Part shown: positions 21,671 to 33,873 of the stretch, in pieces | Layout of the letters: each line of letters starts with the position of its first letter | How positions within the stretch are numbered: position 1 is the stretch's first letter | Source of the DNA: Candidatus Janibacter merdipullorum | GTDB lineage: Bacteria > Actinomycetota > Actinomycetes > Actinomycetales > Dermatophilaceae | Reading direction: 5' to 3' | Length of the DNA stretch: 39,086 nucleotides | NCBI GenBank assembly: GCA_019116945.1 | Contig: DXAR01000119.1 | Location: forward strand, 1-39,086 | Translations under genes and position numbers: made by a program | The notes under the pieces: model-generated | Seen by the model: the letters and a program-made list of their open reading frames with translations, nothing else | Databases searched by the model: none | Told to the model about the DNA's origin: nothing

Positions 21671-23911
21671 TCATCCCTTCGCGTTCTTGATGGACGCCTT
21701 GGCCGCCTTGACGACGGCCGCAGGCGTGATGCCGAACTTCTCGTAGAGGGTCGCGTGGTCGGCGGAGGCGCCGAAGTGGTCGATGCCGACGCTCTCGCCG
21801 GCGTCGCCGACGATCTCCCGCCAGCCGAAGGGGGTCGCGGCCTCGACCGAGACCCGCGCCCGCACGGCGGCGGGCAGGACCTTCTCCTTGTAGGCCTTGG
21901 TCTGGGCGTCGAACCACTCCCGGCAGGGCATCGAGACGACCCGCGTCCCGATCTTCGCCTTCTCGAGGGTCGTGCGGGCGGCCATCGCGACGGCGACCTC
22001 GGTGCCGGTGGCGACGAGGATGACGTCGGGGGTCTCCGTGCTCGACTCGGCGAGGACGTAGGCGCCCTTGGCCGCCCCCTTCGCCGAGGCGAACTCCTTG
22101 CGGTCGATCGTCGGCGTCCCCTGGCGGGAGAGGGCGAGCGCCGCGGTCGAGCCGTTCTTGAGGACCTGGCCCCAGCACACGCTGACCTCGTTGGCATCGC
22201 CCGGGCGGACGACGTCGAGGCCGGGCATGGCGCGGAGGGCGGCGAGGTGCTCGATCGGCTGGTGGGTCGGGCCGTCCTCGCCGAGACCGATCGAGTCGTG
22301 CGTCCACACGTAGGTCACCGGCAGCTGCTGGATCGCGGCGAGGCGCACGGCCGGGCGCATGTAGTCGGAGAAGACGAGGAAGGTGCCGCCGTAGACGCGG
22401 GTGAGTCCCTCGAGGGCGATGCCGTTCATCGCCATCCCCATGCCGTTCTCCCGGATGCCGAAGTGGAGCGTGCGACCGTACTCGTCGCCCTTCCAGGTGC
22501 CGGTCTGCTTCCCCTTGGGGACGAAGGAGGGCTGCCCGTCCATCGTCGTGTTGTTCGAGCCGGCGAGGTCGGCGGAGCCACCCCACAGCTCGGGCATGAC
22601 GTCGGCGAGGGCCGTGAGGACCTTCCCCGAGGCGGCCCGGGTGGCCAGGCCCTTGTCCGAGGCCTCGAAGGTCGGCAGCGCCTTGTCGAGACCGGCCGGG
22701 ACGGCGCCGTCGACGAGGCGGTCGAGGAGGGCGGAGCGCTCCGGGTTCGCCTTGCGCCACGCGGCGAGCTTCTTGTTCCACTCCTTGTGGGCGGCCTTGC
22801 CGCGCTTCTTCACCTCGCGCGCGTGGGCGAGGACGTCCTTCTCCACGGCGAAGTCCTTGGCCGGGTCGAAGCCGAGGAGCTCCTTGGTCGCCGCGACCTC
22901 GTCCGCGCCGAGGGCGGAGCCGTGCGAGGCGCCGGTGTTCTGCTTCGTCGGGGCCGGCCAGGCGATGATCGTGTGGAGGACGATGAGGGTGGGGGTCTTC
23001 GTGTTCTTCTTCGCCTTCTGGGTGGCGGCATAGAGCGCGTCGACGTCCTCGACGTAGGCGCTGCCGTCGCCGGTCTTGCGCCAGTCGACGTCGATGACCT
23101 CCCAGCCGTAGGCGCGGTAGCGGGCGCCGACGTCCTCGCTGAAGGAGATGTCGGTGTCGTCCTCGATGGAGATCTGGTTGGCGTCGTAGATGACGTTGAG
23201 GTGGCCGAGCTCCTGGTGCCCGGCGAGGGAGCTGCCCTCGGCGGACACGCCCTCCTGCAGGTCACCGTCCGAGGCGAGGCACCAGATCGTGTGGTCGAAG
23301 GGGGACTGCCCCGCCTTGGCCTCGGGGTCGAGGAGCCCGCGCTGGCGGCGCTGCGCCATCGCCATGCCGACGGCGGAGGCCAGGCCCGAGCCGAGCGGCC
23401 CGGTCGTGATCTCGACGCCGGGGGTGTGGTGGACCTCGGGGTGGCCGGGGGTGAGGGACCCCCACGTGCGCAGGGCCTTGAGGTCGCTCAGCTCGACGCC
23501 GTAGCCGGAGAGGAAGAGCTGCACGTACTGCGTGAGGGAGGAGTGACCGACCGAGAGGACGAAGCGGTCGCGACCCAGCCACGTCGGGTCGCTCGGGTCG
23601 TGGGTCATCACCTGCTGGTAGAGCAGGTAGGCGACGGGGGAGAGGCTCATCGCCGTGCCGGGGTGGCCGCTGCCGCAGAGCTGCACGGCGTCCGCGGCGA
23701 GCAACCGACCGGTGTCGACCGCGCGCACGTCGAGGTCCTTCCACCCGGCCTTCTTCGCGACCGGACGGGGCAGGTCCGTCGAGCGGGAGGAGGTGCCGGC
23801 CCTCCCCTTCGGGTTGGCCGACGCGACGGTGCGGGTCGTGCCCCTCGGGGCCGCGGAACCGGCCGACTTCTTCGCGGGGGCCTGGGGGGAGGTGTCGGTG
23901 TCCGTGCTCAC
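21671..23911 (-). CDS. tkt: Transketolase with basic N-terminal extension
   Basis: This 746-residue thiamine-diphosphate enzyme transfers two-carbon units in the pentose phosphate pathway. [18 protein letters not shown] with the following Asn motif (IYDANQIS, cofactor and metal binding), and the pyrimidine-binding domain ([23 protein letters not shown]) are all present. The first 55 or so residues are Ser/Ala/Arg/Lys/Thr-rich and low in complexity before the normal start ([21 protein letters not shown]). I see no ATG or GTG start codon near that junction, so the extension is probably translated. The start is GTG 23911 with AAAGG 6 nt upstream. It is first gene of the pentose phosphate operon and divergent from ctaB. 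Confidence 0.95.
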   Translation of the reverse strand: MSTDTDTSPQAPAKKSAGSAAPRGTTRTVASANPKGRAGTSSRSTDLPRPVAKKAGWKDLDVRAVDTGRLLAADAVQLCGSGHPGTAMSLSPVAYLLYQQVMTHDPSDPTWLGRDRFVLSVGHSSLTQYVQLFLSGYGVELSDLKALRTWGSLTPGHPEVHHTPGVEITTGPLGSGLASAVGMAMAQRRQRGLLDPEAKAGQSPFDHTIWCLASDGDLQEGVSAEGSSLAGHQELGHLNVIYDANQISIEDDTDISFSEDVGARYRAYGWEVIDVDWRKTGDGSAYVEDVDALYAATQKAKKNTKTPTLIVLHTIIAWPAPTKQNTGASHGSALGADEVAATKELLGFDPAKDFAVEKDVLAHAREVKKRGKAAHKEWNKKLAAWRKANPERSALLDRLVDGAVPAGLDKALPTFEASDKGLATRAASGKVLTALADVMPELWGGSADLAGSNNTTMDGQPSFVPKGKQTGTWKGDEYGRTLHFGIRENGMGMAMNGIALEGLTRVYGGTFLVFSDYMRPAVRLAAIQQLPVTYVWTHDSIGLGEDGPTHQPIEHLAALRAMPGLDVVRPGDANEVSVCWGQVLKNGSTAALALSRQGTPTIDRKEFASAKGAAKGAYVLAESSTETPDVILVATGTEVAVAMAARTTLEKAKIGTRVVSMPCREWFDAQTKAYKEKVLPAAVRARVSVEAATPFGWREIVGDAGESVGIDHFGASADHATLYEKFGITPAAVVKAAKASIKNAKG

Positions 23912-23953
23912 GGAAGACCTTTCAGTTGCAGACGCGATGAGGTGCTCCCGCCC

Positions 23954-23959
23954 ACACTA
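23954..23959 (-). promoter_or_regulatory. -10 element of the tkt operon
   Basis: TAGTGT on the minus strand lies about 42 bp before the GTG of tkt, giving a leader of about 36 nt that holds the AAAGG site. No convincing -35. The 174 bp between tkt and ctaB hold this and the ctaB promoter and nothing else I recognise. Confidence 0.4.
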
Positions 23960-24022
23960 GTCCGCGGGCGGGTGTGTGCGACCTCGCGTCGGGGCCGGGC
24001 CGACTCGGGCTTTCGTCACGGG

Positions 24023-24028
24023 TAGACT
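24023..24028 (+). promoter_or_regulatory. -10 element of ctaB
   Basis: TAGACT upstream of ctaB would start transcription near 24035, leaving a leader of about 50 nt to GTG 24086. No clear -35. Confidence 0.4.
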
Positions 24029-24085
24029 CTCGGGAGGTCAGCGCCCCGCGCGACCATGTCCCACCCCCTTCGGCAAAGGCAGTCC

Positions 24086-25036
24086 GTGACCACTCTGGAG
24101 TCGACGCGCGAGCTGTCGCCGGCGACCGGTTCGTGGCGGCGCACCGTGCGTGCGTACGTCGCGCTGACGAAGCCTCGGATCATCGAGCTGCTCCTCGTGA
24201 CGACCGTTCCGGTGATGTTCCTCGCGGAGCGTGGCGTGCCCTCGCTCGGCCTCATCCTCCTCACCCTCGTCGGTGGGTCCTTGAGCGCCGGCGCGGCCAA
24301 CACCTTCAACATGGTCTACGACCGCGACATCGACGCCCAGATGGGCCGGACGCAGAACCGGCCGCTCGTCACCGGGGAGGCCACGCCCCGGGGGGCGATG
24401 GTCTTCGCCCTGGCCCTCACGGCGCTCTCGACGGCCTGGCTGTGGTTCCTCGTCAACCCGCTCTCGGCCATGCTCTCGCTCGCGGCGATCCTCCTCTACG
24501 CCGTCGGCTACACGATGATCCTCAAGCGGCGCACGGCGCAGAACATCGTGTGGGGTGGCGTCGCGGGCTGCATGCCCACGCTCATCGGCTGGTCCGCGGT
24601 GACCAATGCGGTCGAGTGGCCGGCGATCATCCTCTTCCTCGTCATCTTCTTCTGGACGCCGCCGCACTACTGGCCCCTGTCGATGCGCTTCACCGACGAC
24701 TATGCGGCCGCAGGCGTGCCGATGGCGCCCGTCGTCCAGCAGCAGACGACCGTCGCCCGGCAGATCGTCGCCTACTCCTGGATCATGGTCCTCACCTCGC
24801 TGGCCCTCGTGCCCGTGGCGGACATGGGGTGGCTCTACCTCGGGGCCGCGCTCGTCTCCGGCGGCCTCTTCGTCGCCGAGGCCCACCGCCTCATGGCGGC
24901 CGCGAAGAGGGGGGCCGAGCAGTCGGTCCTCAAGCCGATGCGGCTCTTCCACTTCTCGATCACCTACGTGACGCTGCTCTTCCTCGGCGTGGCGCTCGAC
25001 CCCCTTCTCCACCTGCCGCTGCCGGGCCTGGCCTGA
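24086..25036 (+). CDS. ctaB: Protoheme IX farnesyltransferase (heme O synthase)
   Basis: This integral membrane prenyltransferase adds farnesyl to heme B to make heme O for terminal oxidases. Several hydrophobic helices follow the [13 protein letters not shown] entry. NMVYDRDID (75-83) is the first Asp-rich motif binding prenyl diphosphate and is followed by MGRTQNRPL; the second region is [14 protein letters not shown]. From GTG 24086 it has 316 residues. The track start (ATG 24056) has no well-spaced ribosome binding site, while AAAGG lies 6-7 nt before the GTG. It is divergent from tkt and convergent with ctaA, which uses its product. Confidence 0.95.
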   Translation: MTTLESTRELSPATGSWRRTVRAYVALTKPRIIELLLVTTVPVMFLAERGVPSLGLILLTLVGGSLSAGAANTFNMVYDRDIDAQMGRTQNRPLVTGEATPRGAMVFALALTALSTAWLWFLVNPLSAMLSLAAILLYAVGYTMILKRRTAQNIVWGGVAGCMPTLIGWSAVTNAVEWPAIILFLVIFFWTPPHYWPLSMRFTDDYAAAGVPMAPVVQQQTTVARQIVAYSWIMVLTSLALVPVADMGWLYLGAALVSGGLFVAEAHRLMAAAKRGAEQSVLKPMRLFHFSITYVTLLFLGVALDPLLHLPLPGLA

Positions 25037-25062
25037 TCGGCTCGCCCCACCCGCGAGACCCG

Positions 25063-25110
25063 GATTCGATGTGAAGAAGTGAGCCCCAGCGCTCACTTCG
25101 ACATCGAATC
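25063..25110. terminator. Long inverted repeat between convergent ctaB and ctaA
   Basis: GATTCGATGT and AAGTGAGC on the left pair with GCTCACTT and ACATCGAATC on the right: 18 bp with a small internal loop (GAAG/CG) and a 6-nt terminal loop. It lies 26 bp after ctaB and 14 bp before the end of ctaA. It is much more AT-rich than its surroundings and lacks a long T-run. The likely role is a bidirectional terminator. Confidence 0.65.
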
Positions 25111-25124
25111 AGCAGGGTGGTCGG

Positions 25125-26063
25125 TCAGGCCCGGCTCGTCGTCTCCTCGAGGCTCGCGTGGTCGTCGGCCGCGACGGGCTCCCGGGTGAGGACGATGGCC
25201 CGGACGATGACGACGACGAGGATGCTCGCGCCGAACATGTGGGCGAGGACGAGGACCTCGGGGAGCTTCGTCAGGTACTGGACGTAGCCGACGAGGCCCT
25301 GTGCGAGGGTGACCATGAGGACGACCCACCAGGCGCTGGCGGGCCCGGGGGAGCGCTGGGTGAGCCTGGCGCCGAGCCACACCGCCACGACGATGCCGAC
25401 GAAGAGCATCACCGCGTCGGCGTGGAGCCAGGAGATCGTCCGCGGGTCGAAGCCGGTGCGCGCGGGCGTCTCCGCATCACCGGAGTGCGGACCCGAGCCG
25501 GTGACGATCGTGCCCAACACGAGGACGACGGCGGCGACTGCGACGAGGGCCCAGATCGTCCGGTCGACGAGCGGGTGGACGAGGGAGCGCATCCGGCCCG
25601 GCGGCTGGCGATGACGCCAGACGAGCCAGCTCGAGACGGCGATGAGCCCCATGGAGCAGAGGAAGTGGAAGGCGACGATCCACGGGTTGAGCCCCGTGAG
25701 GACGGTGATGCCGCCGACGATCGCCTGGGCCGCGATCCCGACGAGGACGACGACGGTGCCGAGGATGAGCTCGCGGCGCTCCCGGGCGGCGCGGAAGAGG
25801 GCAATGAGCAGAGCGAGCGCGACGAAGCCGAGCAACCCGGTGAGCGTCCGGTTGCCGAACTCGATGACCTTGTGGAAGCCCTCCTCCTGCTCGACCGTCG
25901 GCACGTACGAGCCCGGCACGCACTGCGGCCAGGTCGGGCAGCCGAGGCCCGACCCGGTGAGTCGGACGAGGCCGCCGGTGACGACGATGCCGATCTCGAC
26001 GACGAGGTTGAGCAGGAGGATGTGGGGCAGCCACGTCCGGGCTACGGAGTCGATCTGGGGCAC
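25125..26063 (-). CDS. ctaA: Heme A synthase
   Basis: This 312-residue membrane protein oxidises heme O to heme A. Eight helices are expected. Seen are the outer-loop cysteine pair GCPTWPQC (Cys42, Cys48), FHKVIEFGNRTLTG with His64 and Glu68, and later helix histidines in AFHFLCSMG, SWLHADAVM and LAHMFGAS, matching the four heme-ligand His pattern of CtaA. The track start (26165) adds 34 charged, non-homologous residues. I chose GTG 26063, which sits 6 nt after a TACCGT -10 element and begins the family N-terminus. It lies 47 bp after the ABC permease gene. Confidence 0.94.
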   Translation of the reverse strand: MPQIDSVARTWLPHILLLNLVVEIGIVVTGGLVRLTGSGLGCPTWPQCVPGSYVPTVEQEEGFHKVIEFGNRTLTGLLGFVALALLIALFRAARERRELILGTVVVLVGIAAQAIVGGITVLTGLNPWIVAFHFLCSMGLIAVSSWLVWRHRQPPGRMRSLVHPLVDRTIWALVAVAAVVLVLGTIVTGSGPHSGDAETPARTGFDPRTISWLHADAVMLFVGIVVAVWLGARLTQRSPGPASAWWVVLMVTLAQGLVGYVQYLTKLPEVLVLAHMFGASILVVVIVRAIVLTREPVAADDHASLEETTSRA

Positions 26064-26067
26064 CGCA

Positions 26068-26083
26068 CTACGGTATGTCGTAG
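26068..26083 (-). promoter_or_regulatory. ctaA promoter with overlapping inverted repeat
   Basis: TACCGT (26075-26070, minus) is followed by 6 nt and the GTG start, a leaderless layout. It lies inside CTACG-GTATGT-CGTAG, a perfect 5-bp dyad with a 6-nt spacer, which could be an operator. Confidence 0.35.
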
Positions 26084-26110
26084 CCGACGGATCCCGGTCA
26101 TCGGGTGCCG

Positions 26111-26861
26111 TCAGTCGCGCCAGCGGAAGGTGCGCACGACGCCGAGGCTGAGCACGAGACCCCACCCGACGAGCAGGAGCCAGGGGACGACGGGGATGTC
26201 ACCCGTGGCGAGGGGCTCGCGGAAGGCGTCACCGAGCGCGCCCGACGGGAGCCAGCGGACGAAGGCCCCGGCCGGCCCGAGGGTGTCGTGGGGGAGAAGG
26301 AGGCCGCCGGCACCGGCGAGGAGCACCCACACGAGGTTGGCCACGGCGAGCACGCCCTCCGCCCGCAGAGACCCGGCGAGCAGCAGCGCGAGGGCCACGA
26401 AGACCCACACCCCGAGCAGCGTCGAGACGGGGACGCCGAGCAGCCCCACGGGGTCCGGGCGCCACCCGAGGGCCAGCGCCAGTGTGCCGAGGAGCACGAC
26501 CTGCAGCAGGGCCACGACCGTGATCGCGAGCGCCTTGCCGAGGAGCAGGCCGTCCGTGCCGACCGGTGTCGTCGCGAGCATCCGCAGCACGCCGTAGCGG
26601 CGGTCGAAGGCCGTCTGGATCGCCTGGCCGGTGAAGGCGGTGGAGACGATGGCGAGCGCAAGGACACCGGGCGCCACCACGGCGATGCGGGGGTCGTTGA
26701 GCTCGGGGTAGGGGGCCGCGACGAGGGCGACGAGCGCCAGCGCCGGAAGGACGAGGGCGACGAGCACCTGCTCGCCGTTGCGCAGGAGGATCCCCGCCTC
26801 GAAGCGGGCCTGGGTCACGACGCGGGCGGCCCGCGGTGAGGGCGAAGGGCGGGGGAGGGTG

Positions 26862-26872
<11 letters not shown>
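26111..26872 (-). CDS. ABC-2 type transporter permease
   Basis: This 253-residue membrane protein has about six hydrophobic helices and typical ABC-2 features: a soluble N-terminus, AFTGQAIQTAFDRRYGVLRMLATTPV after the second helix, and a late LLPHDTLGPAGAFVRWLPSGAL stretch. With the ATPase it forms an export-type ABC transporter; the cargo is unknown. The track ORF begins at 27244 inside the ATPase gene. The real start is GTG 26872, with GGAGG 5 nt upstream, overlapping the ATPase by 11 bp. A similar pair lies beside ctaA and suf in other actinobacteria, so a link to heme or respiratory biogenesis is possible but unproven. Confidence 0.88.
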
Positions 26873-27572
<700 letters not shown>

Positions 27573-27580
27573 GGGAGAGC

Positions 27581-27586
27581 AGTCTA
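27581..27586 (-). promoter_or_regulatory. -10 element of the ABC transporter genes
   Basis: TAGACT on the minus strand is followed by 8 nt and the GTG at 27572, with no Shine-Dalgarno sequence, so a leaderless or near-leaderless transcript is likely. Confidence 0.4.
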
Positions 27587-27640
27587 GGCAGCAGGGGGAG
27601 GCTCGACGGGTTAGGGGGGCCTTTGTTGTGCCCGTCCCGC

Positions 27641-27669
27641 AATTACGTAACATGGATGTGTGGTTAATT
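27641..27669 (+). promoter_or_regulatory. sufR promoter and candidate operator
   Basis: This AT-rich patch in a GC-rich genome contains TAACAT (27648-27653) followed by 6 nt and the GTG start of sufR, a leaderless layout. It also holds the palindrome TTACGTAA (27643-27650), the dyad ACAT-GG-ATGT (27650-27659) and flanking AATTA/TAATT arms. An autoregulatory SufR site here is plausible, but no known consensus was matched. Confidence 0.45.
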
Positions 27670-28385
27670 CACGGCAAGATCGGGTGACGTCGGATGTCGA
27701 CGCCGCGACCCGTGATGCGCGCACGCGCGACCGCGTGCTCGCGGTCATCAGCGAGCGCGGCCCCATCACCGCCGCCGGCATCGCGGCCCACCTGCGCCTC
27801 ACGGCCACGGGCGTGCGCCGCCACCTCGACCAGCTCGCCGACGAGGGCTCGGTGACGAGTCGGGCACCCCAGCTGGGCAAGCGCGGTCGCGGGCGGCCGG
27901 CTCGCGAGTGGATCGTCGGCGACACCGGTCACGAGCACCTCGGCACCGACTACGACGGTCTGGCGACCGATGCCATGCGATTCCTCCGCACGCAGGCGGG
28001 CGATGCCGCCGTGCGCTCCTTCGCCGACGAGCGGATGGCCGAGCTCGAGGAGCGGGTCTCGGTCGGCGTCGCGGCCGCCGGTGACGACCCCCAGGACCGC
28101 ACGCGCGCCCTCGTCGACGCACTCCGCGCCGAGGGCTACGCTGCCAGCGCCCGGCCGGTCGGCGAGGACAGTACCGTCGGTGTCCAGCTGTGCCAGGGCC
28201 ACTGCCCGATCCAGCACGTCGCCGCGGAGTTCCCCGAGCTCTGCGAGGCCGAGACCGACGCCTTCAGCCGACTCCTCGGAGTCCACGTCCAACGACTGGC
28301 CACCCTCGCGCAGGGTGACCACGTCTGCACCACCTTCGTCCCCACACCGGGGGCGCGTCCCCACACAGAGAGGTCCACCCGATGA
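27660..28385 (+). CDS. sufR: SufR-like Fe-S-sensing transcriptional regulator
   Basis: This 241-residue protein has an N-terminal winged helix-turn-helix ([39 protein letters not shown]) with a basic wing ([12 protein letters not shown]). The C-terminal sensor has cysteines 178, 182, 195 and 223 (CQGHC, ELCEAE, HVCTT), suited to hold an Fe-S cluster. SufR proteins repress suf genes when their cluster is intact. The ATGA overlap with sufB makes it the first gene of the suf operon and predicts autoregulation. GTG 27660 is supported by a -10 element 6 nt upstream; GTG 27684 is an alternative. At 209, where the cyanobacterial motif would place its third Cys, there is His. Confidence 0.88.
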   Translation: MVNSRQDRVTSDVDAATRDARTRDRVLAVISERGPITAAGIAAHLRLTATGVRRHLDQLADEGSVTSRAPQLGKRGRGRPAREWIVGDTGHEHLGTDYDGLATDAMRFLRTQAGDAAVRSFADERMAELEERVSVGVAAAGDDPQDRTRALVDALRAEGYAASARPVGEDSTVGVQLCQGHCPIQHVAAEFPELCEAETDAFSRLLGVHVQRLATLAQGDHVCTTFVPTPGARPHTERSTR

Positions 28386-29803
28386 GCACCAACATCGAAG
28401 AGCTCAACCCCGGGCTCAAGGACATCGGCCGCTACGAGTTCGGCTGGTCCGATGCCGACTCCGCCGGTGCCACCGCCAAGCGTGGTCTGAACCCGGCGGT
28501 CGTCGAGGACATCTCGGAGCGCAAGGGCGAACCGCAGTGGATGCGGGACCTCCGCCTGAAGTCGCTGCGGCTCTTCGACAAGAAGCCCATGCCGAGCTGG
28601 GGGAGCGACCTCACCGGCATCGACTTCCAGAACATCAAGTACTTCGTGAAGTCCACCGAGGAGCAGGCCACCTCGTGGGAGGACCTGCCCGAGGACATCA
28701 AGAACACCTACGACAAGCTCGGCATCCCCGAGGCGGAGAAGCAGCGCCTCGTCGCCGGCGTCGCCGCGCAGTACGAGTCGGAGGTCGTCTACCACCAGAT
28801 CCGTGAGGACCTGGAGGAGAAGGGCGTCATCTTCGTCGACACCGACACCGGCCTCCGTGAGCACGAGGACCTCTTCCGCGAGTACTTCGGCACGGTCATC
28901 CCCGCGGGTGACAACAAGTTCTCCGCGCTCAACACCGCCGTGTGGTCCGGTGGCTCCTTCATCTACGTCCCGCCGGGCGTCCACGTGGACATCCCGCTGC
29001 AGGCCTACTTCCGAATCAACACCGAGAACATGGGCCAGTTCGAGCGGACCCTCATCATCGCCGACGAGGGCTCCTACGTGCACTACGTCGAGGGCTGCAC
29101 CGCGCCGATCTACAAGACCGACTCGCTGCACAGCGCCGTCGTCGAGATCGTCGTGAAGAAGAACGCCCGCGTCCGCTACACGACGATCCAGAACTGGTCG
29201 AACAACGTCTACAACCTCGTCACCAAGCGCACCACGGTGGCCGAGGGCGGCACCATGGAGTGGGTCGACGGCAACATCGGCTCCAAGGTGACGATGAAGT
29301 ACCCGGCTTGTTTCCTCATGGGCGAGCACGCGAAGGGGGAGACCCTCTCCATCGCCTTCGCCGGCGAGGACCAGCACCAGGACGCCGGGGCCAAGATGGT
29401 CCACGCGGCGCCCAACACCTCGAGCTCGATCGTCTCGAAGTCGGTCGCCCGCGGGGGTGGCCGCACCTCCTACCGGGGCCTCGTCCAGGTCCTCGAGGGG
29501 GCGACCAACAGCAAGTCCAATGTCGTCTGCGACGCGCTGCTCGTCGACACGATCAGCCGTTCCGACACCTACCCCTACGTCGACGTCCGCGAGGACGACG
29601 TGCAGATGGGCCACGAGGCGACGGTCTCGAAGGTGTCCGCGGACCAGCTCTTCTACCTCATGTCCCGCGGGATGAGCGAGGAGGAGGCGATGGCGATGAT
29701 CGTGCGCGGCTTCGTCGAGCCCATCGCCAAGGAGCTCCCCATGGAGTACGCCCTCGAGCTCAACCGCCTCATCGAACTCCAGATGGAAGGAGCCGTCGGC
29801 TGA
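28382..29803 (+). CDS. sufB: SufB, Fe-S cluster scaffold subunit
   Basis: SufB is the 473-residue scaffold of the SufBC2D complex on which [Fe-S] clusters are built in the cytoplasm. Conserved stretches are the N-terminal [55 protein letters not shown], and the C-terminal [11 protein letters not shown] with a conserved Cys, then [19 protein letters not shown]. There is no intein, although mycobacterial SufB often has one. The ATG overlaps the sufR stop by 4 bp; the stop overlaps sufD by 1 bp (TGATG). Confidence 0.97.
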   Translation: MSTNIEELNPGLKDIGRYEFGWSDADSAGATAKRGLNPAVVEDISERKGEPQWMRDLRLKSLRLFDKKPMPSWGSDLTGIDFQNIKYFVKSTEEQATSWEDLPEDIKNTYDKLGIPEAEKQRLVAGVAAQYESEVVYHQIREDLEEKGVIFVDTDTGLREHEDLFREYFGTVIPAGDNKFSALNTAVWSGGSFIYVPPGVHVDIPLQAYFRINTENMGQFERTLIIADEGSYVHYVEGCTAPIYKTDSLHSAVVEIVVKKNARVRYTTIQNWSNNVYNLVTKRTTVAEGGTMEWVDGNIGSKVTMKYPACFLMGEHAKGETLSIAFAGEDQHQDAGAKMVHAAPNTSSSIVSKSVARGGGRTSYRGLVQVLEGATNSKSNVVCDALLVDTISRSDTYPYVDVREDDVQMGHEATVSKVSADQLFYLMSRGMSEEEAMAMIVRGFVEPIAKELPMEYALELNRLIELQMEGAVG

Positions 29804-30984
29804 TGAGCCTGCTGGCTGACACCTCGAGCCGTGAGGCTCACACCCACTCCGGCGAGACCCTCGTCCCGGACCAGTCCCGCGCCGAGCGCACCCGCTCGTG
29901 GAGCGTGGCCGACTTCCCCGTGCCCACCGGGCGCGAGGAGGACTGGCGCTTCACGCCGGTCGGCGACCTCGCCGACCTCTTCTCCGACGAAGGGGGAAGC
30001 GCCGCGCTCGACGTGACGCACCACCTCCCGGAGGGCGTGACCCGCTCGACGGTCACCGCCGAGGAGGCGCGGGCCCTGGGCGTGCCGGAGCCCGCCGACC
30101 GGGCCGCGGCCGTCGCCGCGAGCGGCGACTCGGTCGTCGTCATCGACATCCCGGCCGAGGCCGAGCTCACCGAGCCGGTCCGGATCCAGCTCGACGGGGC
30201 GAGCCGCGAGACCGTCCGTGCCCATCACGTCGTGCGCACCGGCGCCTTCGCCTCGGCGACCATCGTCGTGGAGCACTCGGGGTCCAGCGACTACACCGAG
30301 CTGCTCTCGGTGCTCGCCGGTGACAGCTCCCGGCTGACGGTCGTCTCGCTCCAGGACTGGCAGGACGACACCCACCACCTGGGGCAGCACGACGTCGTCG
30401 TGGGGCGGGACGCGCACGTGCGCCACATCGCCATCTCCATCGGCGGTGGCATCGTGCGGCTCAACACCAATGCCTCCTACGCGGGCCCCGGGGGCTCCTT
30501 CGAGGGGCTCGGCGTCTACTTCGCCGACGCCGGGCAGCACCTCGAGCACCGGCTCTTCGTCGACCACGAGGCCCCGCACTGCTCGAGCAATGTCGAGTAC
30601 AAGGGCGCCCTCCAGGGCGAGACCGCGCACACCGTGTGGGTCGGCGACGTCCTCATCCGCGCCGCGGCCGAGGGCACCGAGACCTACGAGCTCAACCGCA
30701 ACCTCGTCCTCACCGACGGGGCGCGCGCCGACTCGGTCCCCAACCTCGAGATCGAGACCGGCGAGATCCTCGGCGCCGGCCACGCGTCGACGACGGGTCG
30801 CTTCGACGACCAGCAGCTCTTCTACCTGCAGTCGCGCGGCATCGATGCAGACACCGCCCGCCGCCTCGTCGTGCGCGGCTTCTTCAACAGCATCGTCCAG
30901 CGCATCGGCGACTCCGAGATCAGCGACCGGATCATGGTCGCGATCGACGAGGAGCTCGAGGGTGGTCCGGAGGCCGGGGCATGA
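29803..30984 (+). CDS. sufD: SufD, Fe-S cluster assembly subunit
   Basis: SufD is the 393-residue partner of SufB in the SufBC2D scaffold. The N-terminus has PVPTGREEDWRFTPV; the beta-helix core and the C-terminal ARADSVPNLEIETGEILGAGHASTTG, then QLFYLQSRGI, are typical. The track ORF starts at 28942 inside sufB; ATG 29803 shares one base with the sufB stop and has AAGGAG about 10 nt upstream. It overlaps the following ferredoxin gene by ATGA. Confidence 0.95.
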   Translation: MSLLADTSSREAHTHSGETLVPDQSRAERTRSWSVADFPVPTGREEDWRFTPVGDLADLFSDEGGSAALDVTHHLPEGVTRSTVTAEEARALGVPEPADRAAAVAASGDSVVVIDIPAEAELTEPVRIQLDGASRETVRAHHVVRTGAFASATIVVEHSGSSDYTELLSVLAGDSSRLTVVSLQDWQDDTHHLGQHDVVVGRDAHVRHIAISIGGGIVRLNTNASYAGPGGSFEGLGVYFADAGQHLEHRLFVDHEAPHCSSNVEYKGALQGETAHTVWVGDVLIRAAAEGTETYELNRNLVLTDGARADSVPNLEIETGEILGAGHASTTGRFDDQQLFYLQSRGIDADTARRLVVRGFFNSIVQRIGDSEISDRIMVAIDEELEGGPEAGA

Positions 30985-31313
30985 GCGCCACCACCGAGGC
31001 CGACTACATCCGGGTCTGCCAGCTCGAGGAGCTGCCGACGGTGGGCGCCGCCAAGGCGGAGGTCTCCGGCCGCATCATCGCGATCGTGCGGGCCGAGGAC
31101 GGCTCCGTCCACGCCATCGACGACGAGTGCACCCACGGCAAGGTCTCGCTGTCCGAGGGCGAGGTCGACGGCTGCACCCTCGAGTGCTGGCTGCACGGCT
31201 CGCGCTTCGACCTCGTCACCGGCCGACCCACCGGCCTCCCGGCCACGGTCCCCGTCGCGGTGCACACCGTCCGGGTCACCGACGGCGACGTCTTCGTCGC
31301 CCTGGCCGACTGA
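30981..31313 (+). CDS. Rieske-type [2Fe-2S] ferredoxin of the suf operon
   Basis: This 110-residue soluble protein is a single Rieske domain: Cys50 and His52 in ECTHGK, and Cys69 and His72 in CWLHGSRFD. It lacks the extra disulfide cysteines of membrane Rieske proteins, so it resembles low-potential ferredoxins of oxygenase systems. It lies between sufD and sufC, a placement common in actinobacterial suf operons, and could supply electrons for cluster assembly; that role is inference. The start ATG overlaps the sufD stop by 4 bp. Confidence 0.92.
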   Translation: MSATTEADYIRVCQLEELPTVGAAKAEVSGRIIAIVRAEDGSVHAIDDECTHGKVSLSEGEVDGCTLECWLHGSRFDLVTGRPTGLPATVPVAVHTVRVTDGDVFVALAD

Positions 31314-31340
31314 TCCCACACTTCGAAGGAAAGAACTGAC

Positions 31341-33402
<2,062 letters not shown>

Positions 33403-33403
<1 letters not shown>

Positions 33404-33873
33404 TGGACCTCTACCAGGAGCTCATCCTCGACCACTCCAAGCGCCAGGTCGGGTCCGGCCTGCGCGAGGGGCACGTCGCCGAGGTGCACCACGTCAACCC
33501 GACGTGCGGTGACGAGGTCACCCTCCGCGTGCACCTCGACGGCACCGGCCACGACGCGACGATCACCGACATCTCCTACGAGGCGATGGGGTGCTCGATC
33601 TCCATGGCGAGCACCTCGATCCTCGCTGAGGAGATCACGGGCGAGACCATCGACGACGCGATGGACGTCCACGCCGCGATGCGGCACATGCTCACGAGCC
33701 GCGGGCAGGACCCGGGTGACGAGGAGGCCATCGGCGACGGCGTCGCCCTGGCCGGCGTGGCCCAGTACCCCGCCCGCGTCAAGTGCGCTCTACTGGGCTG
33801 GATGGCCCTCACCGACGCCCTCGCCCAGGCGGGCGTCGACGTCGCGACCGCACCCGAAGGAGAGACCGCATGA
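33403..33873 (+). CDS. sufU: SufU, zinc-dependent sulfur transfer protein
   Basis: SufU, 156 residues, accepts persulfide sulfur from SufS. Zinc and sulfur ligands are Cys35 with Asp37 (NPTCGD), Cys64 (GCSIS) and Cys128 (VKCALLGW). The insertion between Cys64 and Cys128 separates SufU from IscU scaffolds. It overlaps sufS by one base and sufT by ATGA. Confidence 0.96.

Noticed and set aside
20729-24025. 1098-residue plus-strand ORF antisense to tal and tkt
   Set aside because: It is a high-GC shadow with Gly/Arg/Asp-rich composition and no recognisable domain, opposite two certain genes.
26064-26165. 34-residue extension of ctaA in the track
   Set aside because: Charged and unlike CtaA; it crosses the predicted promoter and the end of the ABC permease gene.
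27573-27653. 27-residue Cys-rich extension of the ABC ATPase in the track
   Set aside because: It crosses the predicted promoter and has no similarity to ABC ATPase N-termini.
28942-29802. Upstream part of the track ORF containing sufD
   Set aside because: It is an out-of-frame reading of sufB; sufD starts at ATG 29803.
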